Shown: positions 32,347 through 44,463 of the stretch, one piece after another
How the letters are laid out: each line of letters begins with the position of its first letter
How positions within the stretch are numbered: position 1 is the stretch's first letter
Source: Conchocele bisecta
Taxonomy: Eukaryota > Mollusca > Bivalvia > Lucinida > Thyasiridae
Length of the DNA stretch: 64,000 nt
NCBI GenBank assembly: GCA_029237695.1
Contig: CM055279.1
Span: 22,013,919-22,077,918, forward strand
Reading direction: 5' to 3'
Notes under the pieces: model-generated
What the model saw: only the letters and a program-made list of their open reading frames with translations
What the model was told of the DNA's origin: nothing
Databases searched by the model: none
Program-made: the position numbers and the translations under genes

Positions 32347-32900
32347 TGTAAACAAATGCTAATTTCCATGGAGCGGTATATAATAAATAGAATATTTATA
32401 TTTTTGCAACGAATATGACATATATGTTCATCTCGTGGTGTGAAATGTCTATATGTCACGAGTGCCGTTATCGTCTATAGATTTTAATATAGGATTATCG
32501 CAACTGCCGGATGATTGATATTGAAATTGATATCTAAGTAATCTAAGTAATAAAGACGTTAATACGTGTCCTGTTTGATATCGGCCTAGGTCTCAGGCTG
32601 ATACCAAGTTACCTCGGGCCGATACCTAGGCCGATATCAAACAAGCCACGTTAATAATATTAACCTCTAAGTATATGCTGATCTGTGAACAACTGATCAC
32701 ACTATCGTTTTGTAAATTCAGACAAACCTAAGATGTGCGAATTTTTATGAGAAATATTTACAAAAACTGTAAATGACGCAGCATTTCTATGTACGTCAAC
32801 TTTTTCAACGTTATTTATGGAAAATATGGTAAATTTTGTACAAGTTTTTTCATGAGCTATCCCCCCCCCCACATCTTCTTAGGTAAACAATTCCCGTTGC
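32347..32900. other. No gene; inverted repeat at 32560-32650
   Basis: TGTTTGATATCGGCCTAGGT pairs with ACCTAGGCCGATATCAAACA. The block GAATATGACATATATGTTCA (32411) recurs at 38981. No frame is supported. Confidence 0.55.
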
Positions 32901-32942
32901 GTGAGCTGAATATCGTGAAATAATGCACGAGTGATTTGGTCC
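32901..32942 (+). repeat. Left arm of a foldback split by the LTR element
   Basis: GTGAGCTGAATATCGTGAAA and TAATGCACGAGTGATTTGG, then TCC, are the inverted counterpart of 38636-38680, which lies just beyond the 3' LTR. Confidence 0.65.
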
Positions 32943-32996
32943 TTACGCGAAACAAACGAGTGAGCATAGCGAACCGAGTTTGTTTAGCGGTAGGAC

Positions 32997-33412
32997 TGTA
33001 GTAAGAGGCCAATACTGGTAGAGCACAAATGGACACACCCAGTGTGTCTGGTCAACCAGTGCATACAAACAAGTCTGGCTATCCATATTCCTACACACTA
33101 TAGGCAGAACACACTTGGACTTCAGACAGACAACACCTATTGACAGGATCTCCTACAGGCTGGACCTTTGGACGTGGGATACTCTCCACTCACACAGGGA
33201 TAGTGAGGAGATATTGTCCTATTATATAGTACTGTATTAGTCCTATTATATAGTGTTCTCACTAGTATTGGTATTACACTTTACATGTGCATACATGTAT
33301 AACCTGTACCCGACATGACCCAATACCCAACATTGGACTCTGGGCCTAGCCCAGCCTTCACGGGACATGGATTGGGTGTCGTGTCACGCAGGTAACATGT
33401 ACGTTCACTATA
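32997..33412 (+). repeat. 5' LTR
   Basis: 416 bp, from TGTAGTAAGAGGCC to TACGTTCACTATA. Against the 3' LTR I count ~14-15 substitutions plus indels of 8 and 6 bp in ~400 aligned bases (about 3.5 percent), so the insertion is fairly young. The LTR has near-inverted tips TGTAGT/ACTATA. Confidence 0.92.
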
Positions 33413-33413
33413 T

Positions 33414-33424
33414 TGGCGCTGCCA
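33414..33424 (+). promoter_or_regulatory. Primer binding site
   Basis: TGGCGCTGCC starts two bases after the 5' LTR. The leading TGG complements the CCA tail of a tRNA, as in Gypsy-type elements. The primer tRNA was not identified. Confidence 0.7.
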
Positions 33425-33759
33425 GCAAATCGAGCCTGTGCAAAATAAAAAAATACATGGAATAAAACAGAAAATATGTGGGAACTACTTTTTTTTTGGC
33501 GGGGGAAAATATTTCTTTATTTTTTTTCTTTCACTTTAGAATTTGTGTCGGTCTTGTATCACAGGCTAGAACAATACATACTCATAACCATTTGGTTGTC
33601 GTGGAATTTGAATTATTTTTGCCCGATTCTATTGTTGAGTCTGGCGCGTCTTTCAACTTCGAGACAGTATTTATTGCATTGTCATTTTTCTTCTTCATTT
33701 TTTTCAATAATAATTATTCCGTTCTGATTTTGGGATTTTCCCCCCAATGCAGCAGGTTA

Positions 33760-33834
33760 AAACGGGATCGAACCTGTTTGCCCGGCCTTACATGACCTTA
33801 GCTGTTGATAGGCCGTTAAACACCAATAAACAAA
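33760..33834 (+). mobile_element. SINE 3' end nested in the LTR element's leader
   Basis: GGCCTTACATGACCTTAGCT, GTTGATAGGCCGTTAAACAC, CAATAAACAAAAG, as at 21795 and 29376. Upstream, GGGATCGAACC read on the minus strand is a perfect B-box (GGTTCGATCCC). Confidence 0.65.
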
Positions 33835-34077
33835 AGAAACAATAATTATTACACATGCTGGCTTTGCGAAAGGCTGTGGCCTTATTAACTATTGAAAAAA
33901 ATTAATTCCTGAATTTTTAGAGAATTGTTGTTTATCACTTCAAGATTAATTTAGGAATTTAACGGGAATACGGGAACAGTATAATTTGAAAGGGCACTCT
34001 CTCAATTGCGAGATTATTGTGTATTGAATTATACCACAGAAACAAGACAGAGCAACATAAATAATTCATATTGTAGT

Positions 34078-34350
34078 CAGACCTTGAGAAAGGTTAGATC
34101 ATTATGAAGTATTGATTTTGCAGATTTATTTAATAATTAATTGCTTGGTGAGTTACATAAAGTGGCTTATACCAACTTGTAATTATTAAAAGCTTGGTAA
34201 TTCATACATAATTAGACCTTGTGAAAGGTTAAACCGTCATAAATTATCGAGTTAGCAGAACTATTTAATAAGTAAGAGATTGGTGAGTTACGTATAGTCG
34301 CTTATACCAACTTTTAATTATTGCGAAAGGTTAGACCGTATTGAATTATT
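34078..34350 (+). repeat. ~130 bp imperfect direct repeats in the leader
   Basis: CAGACCTTGAGAAAGGTTAG, TATTTAATAATTAATTGCTT and GCTTATACCAACTTGTAATT recur with changes from ~34205 on, and a third partial copy starts at ~34325. Non-coding leader repeats. Confidence 0.65.
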
Positions 34351-34451
34351 AAGTTACGAGGGGTGCTATCATTTTCATTTGTAAGTGTGAGGGAGGAAAG
34401 GGCATATCCGAAACATAAAGACTTAGGGAAAGTCGTAGTTTCGTATTGACA

Positions 34452-36098
34452 ATGGATATTGCAACACATGCGGATCTATACTCTGGGAAAGAGCACGCCG
34501 CATATCCTGGTTGGAATCCCATGATGTATGGATGGCCGATACCAACGCCTCCCATGCCTCACCCCATGATGAATGGATAGCCAACACCTCCCATGCCTCA
34601 CCCCATGATGAATGGATGGCCAACTCCTCCCATGCCGCATCCCATGATGAATGGATGGCCGATACCACCACCGCACCAACCGCACCCCATGTACCACACT
34701 GGACGACCACCCAACCGGTGTATGCAACAGCCTGAGCTCCCAAACGACAGTGCTGTTGATCCCCAAGAATTCTGCACCATCTCCCAAGACGATGATGAGT
34801 GTCTTGATGACTGGGCAGATATAATCACCAGGATCGCAGAGGTGACATTTTGGGCAGAGGATAGGGAGTATTTATCGTATCAGGCTATAGTCCAATTCTG
34901 CTTGGGTGCGATAGACAGAAAGTCTGGAAGCAGAGTACTTCACATGAACCCAAGTTCCATTGAGCAAGCTATCTACAAGCTAAAATATATCAGGATTTGC
35001 AACAAGAGTAAATGCTCATCCAAACGGACCAAGTGCTCTGGAGCCAAACTGGCAGAACGTACTGACGAAGTACCGGTAGCAACATCACGAGGGAAAGAGC
35101 AAAATTCTCTGACAACATGCAAGGTTATCTCGCCTCTAAATCATGTACACACACACTCTGAAGATTTGCCATCAAGCACATCCCGTCTATATTCAGATAC
35201 AGTGTGTCATACTGGTTCTACCCAGTCGACAAACATGCAATACGGACCCCTTTTGAATGTACAAAACTCTCTTGGGATTCCAAGGCAAATTACACCCCAA
35301 CAGTCAATTGATGAAGGTTACTTACAAAAAGGGTCCCAAAACTTCACATTGCAGGACACCACATGTGCAGTTGGCCAACAAAGGGTTCGAAATCGTGCCA
35401 ATGACATCACATTGCTTCACTCCGTTGCAGGCGACAAACATCTACCGGGATGCACGAAACTTGAACTAGCAAGATTCCAGACCACAAGTTCTACAGACAC
35501 TCGCACAAATGCATGTTCATTGCGGATATCGGGTACTTGCGTTAAGTCATCGCAGATGGATAAGCAAGATAGGACGCTTGCTACCAAGCTGTTCAGAGCA
35601 AATTATCTGCTGAAATATGTGCTCCAAACAATAGAAGGTGCATGCAACAGCGACAAATTAACCGGCACAGCAGATATGGCCTTGCATACATGGGGAGCAG
35701 AAATAGCTGCACTAACCAGAACCACAGCCCACACTGACGCTGATGAAGCCCGAAGTGGACACACATGCACGACTCTTGATGCATGTGCAAAAACTAGAGC
35801 TAATGACCTGGATCACCAGCAGCTGTGTACTGTGACAGCAGGAAATCAATATGTAGGGGTACAACACAAAACAGTCAGTAAGCTAACATCCCTGGTACTT
35901 ACAGCGTCACAAAGTACACACAGCATTGTCACACCCAAGTTTGAGACAACTGCAGGTTCACACTCCGACATTGTACCACCGGAAATGTATTACGAAGATG
36001 CTGGAGGAAGCTGGAGTACCTCATTCACTACCTGGAGGTACGGACAACAGTGGTACACGTGGAGGGTGTGGCCACCATCACACAGCCCCAACAACTAG
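34452..36098 (+). pseudogene. gag-like protein of the LTR element, one in-frame stop
   Basis: The frame starts at ATG 34452 (MDIATHADLYSG) and runs 549 codons to 36098 with a single TAG at 34578-34580. The N-terminal part holds four 13-residue units of type MPHPMMNGWPTPP encoded by 39-bp repeats; the stop sits at the Trp position of one unit. A segment with YLSYQAIVQFCLG, a short acidic linker and NPSSIEQAIYKLKYI resembles the C-terminal capsid domain of Gypsy gag. The Ser/Thr-rich remainder is unlike gag and has no CCHC knuckle. An ATG at 34593 would allow translation downstream of the stop. Confidence 0.75.
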
Positions 36099-37249
36099 AG
36101 CAGAGATACCCGTCTCATCTCGGCTGTGGAAGGCCAGTGTAATGTTTCTGCACCAATGCTTGTTAGCAGCCATACAACGGTGCTGCAGGAACTTGGACGA
36201 CATCTTCTTCACATGCAGCACAATGTCCTAATGTATAGGGTGCAGCAGAACTACCAGTCGTTAACGGTGTTTATACCACACTCCCGGGACCACCACCAAG
36301 CCGTGATTATAGAGTTAGTGTATATCCAGCCCTGCGAAGGGAATAGATTACATGAAACTCTTGTAGATACGGATGGATTGACCTCCAGCTACAACCTGGG
36401 TTTCAATGTGTGTCCAACCCTGCGAAGGAAATAGACGGCATTGACCTACCTAGTGAGATGGAGGCTCGAGATATAACAGTGCCGGTGACAGAAATGGTAT
36501 AAGTGTCTGGCCAGTAGTCTGTTATAAATGATTAATACATTTGCAGGTGGGTAGTAGTCTAGTGAAACAATGTAAACCTCACTATGCTGTTACGCTTAAC
36601 AGACAGAGAGCCGACACCAGGCAAGTTGATTGCTAATCGGTGCTTTTAAGACTAGTAAGCTGTTTCCTACTTTGGTACTTTGCTAACAGGAATCCTGATA
36701 GTGGTCGCAAATATCTATTACAGAGTCCTAACTAGGCCAATAATCCACGAGAATATGCAATAATGTGGATTACGAAACGGAGGAAACAGGAACCTTTGGC
36801 GTCTGGGCATCATGGAATTACATCTCGCATCTACCCACAAACGATAAGCACAGACAATCACAAAGCTGTTTGAAATGTAATTGTACTGCATTCATATAAA
36901 CAGTCGTTATCTAACATTATTCCTCTTCCCCAACGCTTTCACAATAATGGCACCGGACACTAAATCAGGATATTGTGAGTGTACTTTCACACAAAAACTA
37001 TAATGGATTAACTAGCTTCAAGACTGCTAAATATGACCTTTATCAATTCATTTCACATGCATCATCTGTTCCTTTAATAATAAAGTAGGGGGGGGGGAAG
37101 TAGTAAATAACTGTGCTTTCGTATTAAGAGTTTGGTAGTGATGCATGCTGAATATCTGTAATAATACATGTACATATCTGTAGTAAATACATGTACTTGA
37201 GAGTTTGGTGTAAGACTTCAACAACCTCCAGCAACCTCCAGCAACCTCC
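36099..37249 (+). other. Non-coding interior of the LTR element
   Basis: A 102-codon frame (36126-36434) overlapping the gag end has no known motif. A G9 run lies near 37089. No polymerase remnants were found in the three plus frames. Confidence 0.6.
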
Positions 37250-37735
37250 AAAATGCGTCGAGATGTGATCCCCAGGCCTGTGTGGAGTGAGGCTAGTTCT
37301 CATCACAGTGGTGAAACTGCTTTGTTCGGGCCAAGGGTAACCTCATCGGCGCAGCGACGCAAAGACCATGCACTAGCGGATATGTCTAGCTGTGATCCCC
37401 AGGCTCGTGTGAAGTCTAGTTCGCATTACAATGGTGCAACTGCTAAACTCGGTCTAAGGGTAACCTCATCGACGCCTCCGCGATCCTAAGACCACGCACC
37501 AGAGGATACGTCGAGATGTGATCCCCAGACTCGTGTGGTGCCATTGCTTTGCTAGGGCCAAGGGTAACATCATCGACGCCTCCGCGACCCTAAGACCACG
37601 CACCAGAGGTTACGTCGAGATGTGATCCCCAGTCTCGTGTTCAGACTAGTTTGCCTCACAGTGGTGCAACTGCTTTGCTCAGGCCAAGGGTAACCTCATA
37701 GACGCGGTGACCTCTGGACGACACCCCAGTGGATG
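37250..37735 (+). repeat. ~106-128 bp tandem repeats near the 3' LTR
   Basis: Four units, each with GTGATCCCCAG (37265, 37392, 37515, 37622) and CAAGGGTAACCTCATCGACG, with variable spacing. They lie in the untranslated 3' part of the retroelement. Confidence 0.85.
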
Positions 37736-38223
37736 TGTCCGGCAGCTTTCCCCCATGCTTGTGTGGAGATCAGTTCGCATCACTGGTGCGACGACGTCTT
37801 CACACGAGTCGAGGGAAGCTACATGGACATTGCGAGACATGACGAGAGAGTATGTAGTCATCTCAAGGTCTGCGAAGAGTACTGAGTGTCCGACTCATAC
37901 TCGGGTTATAAAGGTTATCGTTGCATGTACATATCCAATATACACTATCCCAATAAATGTCTTTGACTCCCAGTTCTAAATACAATTCAGTCCTACCTCA
38001 TAATACGTGTCCACTAATTCACACATAGATACGTGTCTGTCCTCCTGATAAATACCCATGGCTTCCATTTTCATATAGACTAGTCACTCTATGCATCCAA
38101 TCACTCATTGCTTATTCATTCTAGTCGCTATGTTCCCCTTGTCAGGGAACCTAATTCAGTTTTGCCCTATATTATAGTCTTTGTCCAGATTTAAGTTTAT
38201 AGGCATAACCTCTTTTATATGAT

Positions 38224-38232
38224 TGGGGAGAG
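38224..38232 (+). promoter_or_regulatory. Polypurine tract
   Basis: GGGGAGAG abuts the 3' LTR, the expected site for plus-strand priming. Confidence 0.75.
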
Positions 38233-38635
38233 TGTAGTAAGAGGCCAATACTGGTAGAGCACAAATGGACACACCCAGTGTGTCTGGTTAACAGTGCATA
38301 CAATCAAGTCTGGCTATCCGTATTCCTACACACTATAGGCAGAACACACTTGGACTTCAGACAGACAACACCTATTGACATGATCTCCTACAGACTGGAC
38401 CTTTGGACGTGGGATACTCTCCACTCACACAGGGATAGTGAGGAGATATTGTCCTATTATATAGTAATGTATTAGTCCTGTTATATAGTGTTCTCACTTG
38501 TATTGGTAGCACACTTTACATGTGCATATAACCTGTACCCGACATGACCCAATACCCGACATTGGACTCTGGCCCAGCCTTCACGGGACATGGATTGGGT
38601 GTCGTGTCTCGCAGGTAACATGTACGTTTACTATA
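38233..38635 (+). repeat. 3' LTR
   Basis: 403 bp, from TGTAGTAAGAGGCC to TACGTTTACTATA, followed by the GGAC duplication (38636-38639). See the 5' LTR for the differences. Confidence 0.92.
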
Positions 38636-38680
38636 GGACCCAATCACGAGGACATTATTTCAAGATAATCAGCTCACCTG
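38636..38680 (-). repeat. Right arm of the foldback split by the LTR element
   Basis: GGACCCAATCACGAGGACAT and TATTTCAAGATAATCAGCTC are the inverted counterpart of 32901-32942. Confidence 0.65.
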
Positions 38681-39019
38681 GTTAAATAAAACGTTTTATT
38701 ACATTAAACACACAATACTTTATAGAAACAAAGCGAGTCAAGCGTAATATAAGCGACTGTCTCGCGATTCAGGGGGTGTGTCTGAGAACAGAATTTTATT
38801 GGCCGAAGGAAACACGTGATTGCGGCGTTACTGACGTCATTTCGCCATATATGGTAAGCACGATAATGGTGTAAACTACTGCCGCCGAGTGGTGTAGTTC
38901 ACCGTTATATTTCTGTAAACTACTGACTGGAATGTAAGAAATAGAGGATATTCATATTTTTGAAACGAATATGACATATATGTTCATCGAGTGGTGTGAA
39001 ATGTCCATATTTTACGAGT
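38681..39019. other. No gene seen
   Basis: The block GAATATGACATATATGTTCA, also at 32411, is at 38981; it links this stretch to the repeat H copies. Confidence 0.45.
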
Positions 39020-39150
39020 GCCGTTATAGATAACGGAAGTAGTCGTACTTTCACCGGAAGTTGTTTATTTCATCGATGAGAATATATGACTTTTTTTTTA
39101 CATCGTATGACTATGTATTTCATGGGTAGGTATATAATAAATGTACATAT
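39020..39150 (+). repeat. Dispersed repeat H, copy 3
   Basis: CGGAAGTAGTCGTACTTTCA through TTTCATGGGTAGGTATATAA, inverted relative to 32160-32275. Confidence 0.7.
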
Positions 39151-40289
39151 CACACGGTCCTGCTATCACGGTCCGCTTCTTTCTACAACTACCTAACTAT
39201 TGAAGCAAGTACTGGAACAATATTCATGTGATATTTATAACATCGTCGGCCAACCGCTCCGACCTCGTGTCTGTATCATTTCCGGAGTTAATTTGAGAAA
39301 AAAAGCTTACATGAAATATGTATTCTGAAAATGCTTACATAAACTAGTTACTCGGAGAAAACTTATTATATTTCGGAAGGATCTTAATTTTTTATAAGTT
39401 TTCTCTAAATACCACAGAAACAGCTACATCTATGGTGGCGGCGTCATTGGCATATACCATCATGTAATTTGTCGAGATATCACAGCCTTACTGCGTCAAC
39501 ATGACTCCGTTTGTCGTTTCATGTAAAAGTACAGGGAAATGACAGTGTCGGCAGGCCGAATTGTCTGGCTGTCACGCAGGGCGATTCGCCTTCTGGCAGT
39601 GACATCCAGACGATACGGGTTACAACATCAGGTGCATATGACGCAATATACAACCCGTGGTATACGATATATCGATGGACAGAATGAGACTCTATGAGGA
39701 CGTGTTTCTCATGCGCACGCCCGTACAATATTGCATACGTGGAAACAGAGCGCCTTTATTACGTTAGCGGTAATAATGGAACAAGATAATTCAATAGAAT
39801 GAACACGTTTTGACGGCATTTTGTCATCGCAATATACAAACGCAAAACCTGATTGGAAACAGACACCATACTGTGTAGCGTGTACGTGACTTCGCGATTC
39901 AGTTGCTCGCAACGATTACAGAGGATCCACCAAACCGGGTACCCTGTCGCTAGTTCTGAGTACATAACTCTAATTACATTACATTATATTGCATTACATA
40001 GCATTATGACGGAGTAGTATTTCCAAATTTGCTTCTGAAGCGTTCTGTGCTCACTGTCTACTTTGTGGAGAGTTGGCCTAAGCATTGTGTTAATACACAC
40101 TTTTATTAGACGAGTTTATGATGATATTGTTCGCTCACATTGTGGAATGTTCTCTCAATCGCAATATAGAGAAGCATGAACGTCAACGCGATGTAGTTTA
40201 TTTCCATATTTTAGTGCGCGAAATGGCAACGTTAATCCGCAAATTTATACCGTCGACTGTGGTGTCGCGATATACTGCAGCCTGTTGCC
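39151..40289. other. No gene seen
   Basis: Short overlapping minus-strand frames at 39519-39965 have no motif. An ATTACATTA microsatellite lies at 39970-40008. Confidence 0.45.
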
Positions 40290-43200
40290 GGTAAAGCGGA
40301 GCCCGTGTAGCTAAGATGGCGCATATTCTCCGGGTATCCAGTACTCATGCTTACAGACTTTTATATTTTCTGAGACAAAGAACCAATGTGCCAGGGTAGT
40401 AGAAGGCGGAGCCCGTGTAGCTAAGATGGCGCATATTCTCCGGGTATCCGGTACTCATGCTTACAGACTTTTATATTTACCTGAGACAAAGTACCAATGT
40501 GCCAGGGTAGTAGAAGGCGGAGCCCGTGTAGCTAAGATGGCGCATATTCTCCGGGTGTCCGGTATCCTTTGCTTTACAGACTTTTTATATTTACCTGAGA
40601 CAAAGTACCAATGTGCCAGTGTGTAGAAGCGGAGCCCGTGTAGCTAAGAGGGCGCATTTTCTCGGGTATCCGGTACTCTGCTTACAGACTTTTTATTATT
40701 TACCTGAGGACAAGTACCAATGTGCCAGGGTGAGTAGAAGGCGGAGCCGTGTAGTAAGATGGCGCATATTCTCCGGGTAATCCGGGTACTCATCCATACA
40801 AGACTTTTATATTTACCTGAGACAAAGTACCTATGTGCCAGGGTAGTAGAAGGCGGAGCCGTGTAGCTAAGGTGGGCGCATTTCTTCCGGGTATCCGGTA
40901 CTCATGTTTACAGACTTTTATATTTACCTGAGACAAGTACCAATGTGCAGGGTAGTAGAAGGCGGAGCCCGTGGTAGCTATGAGGCGCATATTCTCCGGG
41001 TATTCCGGTACTCATGTTTACAGGACTTTTAATTTTACTGAGACAAATCAGTACCCTATGTGCCAGGGTTAGTAGAAGGCGGAGCCGTGTAGCTAAGATG
41101 GGCAATATTCTCCATGGGTGTCCGTGTACTCATGTTTACAGTACTTTTATTATTTACCTGAGGACAAAAAGTACAATGTGCCAGGGGTAGTAGAAGGCGG
41201 TGCCCGTGTAGCTAAGATGGGCATATTCTCCAGGTGTCCGGTACTCATTGTCTACAGATTTTATATTTACCTGAGACAAGTACCAATGTGCAGGGTAGTA
41301 GAAGCGGAGCCGTGTACGCTTAGTGGCGCATATTCTCCGGTGTCCCGGTACTCATGTCTACAGACTTTTATATTAACCTGAGGACAAGTACCCAATGTGC
41401 CAGGTAGTAGAAGGCGGAGCCGTTGTAGTAAGATGGGGCCTATTCTCCGGGTGTCCGGAGTACTCATGTCTACGACTTTTATCTTTACCTGAGGACAAAG
41501 TACCATGTGCCAGGGTAGGGTAGAAGAAGCGAGTAGCTAAGAGGCCGATATTCTCCGTATCCGACTCATGTTTACAGACTTTTTATATTTACCAGACAAA
41601 GACCAATGTGAGGGGCAGTAGAAGGGGAGCCGAGTACTAAGATGGCGCATATTCCTCCGTATCCAGTACGGCATCTTACAGACTTTATATTTACCTGAGA
41701 CAAAGTACCAATGTGCCAGGGTAGTAGAAGGCGGAGCCCGTGTAGCTAAAGATGGCGCATATTCTCCAGGTGTCCGTACGCAGGTCTACAGACTTTTATA
41801 TTTACCTGAGACAAGTACCAATCCGTGCCAGGGTAGTAGAAGGCGGAGCCCGTGTAGCTAAGATGGCGCATATTCTCCAGGTGTCCGGTACTCATGTCTA
41901 CAGACTTTTATATTTACCTGAGACAAAGTACCAATGTGCCAGGGTAGTAGAAGGCGGAGCCCGTGTAGCTAAGATGGCGCATATTCTCCGGGTGTCCGGT
42001 ACTCATGTTTACAGACTTTTATATTTACCTGAGACAAAGTACCAATGTGCCAGGGTAGTAGAAGGCGGAGCCCGTGTAGCTAAGATGGCGCATATTCTCC
42101 GGGTGTCCGGTACTCATGCTTACAGACTTTTATATTTACCTGAGACAAAGTACCAATGTGCCAGGGTAGTAGAAGGCGGAGCCCGTGTAGCTAAGATGGC
42201 GCATATTTCCTCCGGTATCCGGTACTCTGTTACAGACTTTTATATTTACCTGAGACAAATACCAATGTGCCAGGGTAGTAGAAGGCGGAGCCCGTGTAGC
42301 TAAGATGGCGCATATTCTCCGGGTGTCCGGTACTCATGCTTACAGACTTTTATATTTACCTGAGACAAAGTACCAATGTGCCAGGGTAGTAGAAGGCGGA
42401 GCAGTGTAGCTAAGATGGCGCATCTCCGGTATTCCGGTACTCCAGTTTACAGACCTTTTATATTTACCTGAGACAAATACCAATGTGCCAGGTAGTAGTG
42501 GCGGAGCCCGTGTAGCTCATGTACGACTCATGTTACGACTTTTATATAACCTGAGACAAAGTACCAATGTGCCAGGGTATAGTATGAAGGCGGAGCCCGC
42601 ATGTAGCTAATGATGGCGCCATATTCTCCTGGGTGTCCTGTACTACTCATGTTACAGACTTTTATATTTACCTGAGACAAAGTACCAATGTGCCAGGGTA
42701 GTAGAAGGCGGAGCCCGTGTAGCTAGGATGGCGCATATTCTCCGGTATCCAGTACTCATGCTACAGACTTTTATATTTACCTGAGACAAACAAATGTCCA
42801 GGGTATATGTTTGCCAGGGTAGTAGAAGGCGGAGCCCGTGAGAACATAGCTAAGATGGCGCATATCCGGGTATCCAGTACTCATGTTTACAGACTTTTAT
42901 ATTTACCTGAGACAAAGTACCAATGTGCCAGGGTAGTAGAAGGCGGAGCCCGTGTAGCTAAGATGGCGCATATTCTCCGGGTATCCAGTACTCATGCTTA
43001 CAGACTTTTATATTTACCTGAGACAAAGTACCAATGTGCCAGGGTAGTAGAAGGCGGAGCCCGTGTAGCTAAGATGGCGCATATTCTCCGGGTATCCGGT
43101 ACTCATGCTTACAGACTTTTTATATTTATTTACCTGAGACAAAGTACCAATGTGCCAGGGTAGTAGAAGGCGGAGCCCGTGTAGCTAAGATGGCGCATAT

Positions 43201-43322
43201 TCTCCGGGTATCCAGTACTCATGCTTACAGACTTTTATATTTACCTGAGACAAAGTACCAATGTGCCAGGGTAGTAGAAGGCGGACTACCCTGGCACATT
43301 GGTACTTTGTCTCAGGTAAATA
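40290..43322 (+). repeat. 111-bp (37-codon) tandem array with inverted end
   Basis: About 27 units of GGTAGTAGAAGGCGGAGCCC, GTAGCTAAGATGGCGCATAT, a TCCGGGTATCCGGTACTCAT stretch, TACAGACTTTTATATTTACC and TGAGACAAAGTACCAATGTG. Units at 40,380-40,560 and ~41,830-42,180 are nearly identical; between 40,600 and 41,750 and at 42,400-42,860 single-base indels are frequent. At 43284-43322 the array ends with part of a unit in inverted orientation (CTACCCTGGCACATTGGTAC). The 183- and 118-codon frames follow from the unit length being divisible by three. Confidence 0.95.
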
Positions 43323-44247
43323 TACAATTCTCAGGGGGTCCGTTTTGAGGGTTTACACAAGTATTCACAGTACATCATCGCTAAAACTTGCACACTTGGA
43401 ATTTCACATAGGAAACGCTTACAAAGATATACATTAAACGTCGTTGCTTTGCAGTGTGTATAAACTAAAAAATGGTATGGCGGCGTAAAAGCGAAGTAAC
43501 GAAATTGACGGGGCTACGCAGCGTTGCCAGGAGCATAATGGACAAACGAAATGTCCCCATCCAGCTACCACAGACATGTGTAAAATGTCCGTGTCTCTAG
43601 ATAGCTGTACGATTCGGCATACTCTGATCATTTAAACAATGCATTGTTGCCTATCGAGACACTTTTAAACAGTTACATGAAGTACATGAATGTGTCATTT
43701 GGTATACCCTCGACGTCGCAGGTCCATACATTTAAATGCGTGTGCCCACTCAATAGGTACAAAATGTATTCATCCGATGGTTCTCTATCAGGCTGTGACA
43801 CATATATGGTACTGCATCCCCCCCCCAGTAATCCAAGATTCAAGGACTTTGCAAAACCTAACATTGAGGAAAGTTACCCCGCTAATTACAAGATCAAGTT
43901 CAAATACTTAGCATGTTACCCATGTTAACAAAACTAAACATTGGGGTAAATTTTTTTTAATTCTGCTTCCTTTTCTGCATTCCTCTTATGGTCCCCTATC
44001 ATGCTGCGAGCTTCAGCCCCTACTAACCTCAAAGTCAATGCCATATGCTTAGTGTGTGGACACAACTTAAGATAGAGTTCCTATCAGTTTCCGTTCGTGG
44101 AATGTCGGGATATTTAATACATGCATTCACATGGTAATCCTCCATCATTCAGTAACAAATCGTTGACACTCTCCTCCACAATGACATGCTTAGATAATGT
44201 TATATTATGGATCACGCAGGCGCTTTATGTATTCCATAAGCTCATGG
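43323..44247. other. No gene supported
   Basis: Several overlapping frames on both strands (43644-43928) share no motif. A minus-strand stretch (about 44047-43926) encodes a plausible 49-residue tail, but its start lacks a clear splice acceptor; not called. Confidence 0.4.
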
Positions 44248-44463
44248 GGCCCGTTTCACTAAACTTCGTACGACTAAAATGTTCGTAAGTGCGAATTTAG
44301 GATTGTCTGGAAATTTCAATCGATGGATTTACAGTTATTGAGCATAGGCATGCAGCCTATGCTCATTAAATGTAAATCCAATAATTGTTTACAAGAAAAC
44401 ATTGCTAATGCTAATGTTCCACTTACGAATATTTTAGTCATACGAAGTTTAGTGAAACGGGCC
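44248..44463. mobile_element. MITE family A, copy 5
   Basis: Ends GGCCCGTTTCAC and GTGAAACGGGCC, the most symmetrical pair. The central hairpin has lost part of one arm (GCATAGGCATGCAGCC). Flanks are CATGG and CCAGC. Confidence 0.9.

Larger units (their letters stand above)
32993..38639 (+). mobile_element. LTR retrotransposon, non-autonomous (gag-like frame only)
   Basis: Two direct LTRs (32997-33412 and 38233-38635) enclose 4.8 kb. Hallmarks are a 4-bp GGAC duplication on both outer sides, a primer-binding-type TGGCGCTGCC right after the 5' LTR, and a purine tract GGGGAGAG right before the 3' LTR. Inside is one long gag-like frame; I find no protease, reverse transcriptase, RNase H or integrase motif in any frame. 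This is the layout of a large retrotransposon derivative that would depend on enzymes from another element. Gypsy affinity is inferred from the capsid-like segment. Confidence 0.9.

Noticed and set aside
33476..33795. Two overlapping plus frames in the leader of the LTR element
   Set aside because: Phe/Ser-rich translations of T-rich sequence that end in a SINE fragment; not conserved-looking.
36126..36434. 102-codon frame after gag as a protease or pol start
   Set aside because: No catalytic D-S/T-G, no zinc knuckle and no reverse transcriptase motif.
41752..42303. 183-codon frame with 37-residue repeats
   Set aside because: Follows from the 111-bp unit; neighbouring units break the frame and no start, signal or domain is seen.
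43644..43928. Overlapping frames of 63-94 codons on both strands
   Set aside because: No motif in any; three mutually exclusive frames in the same stretch.
43926..44047. Possible 49-residue terminal exon on the minus strand
   Set aside because: The frame is open and looks protein-like, but no clear acceptor or homologue pattern was seen, and it is short.
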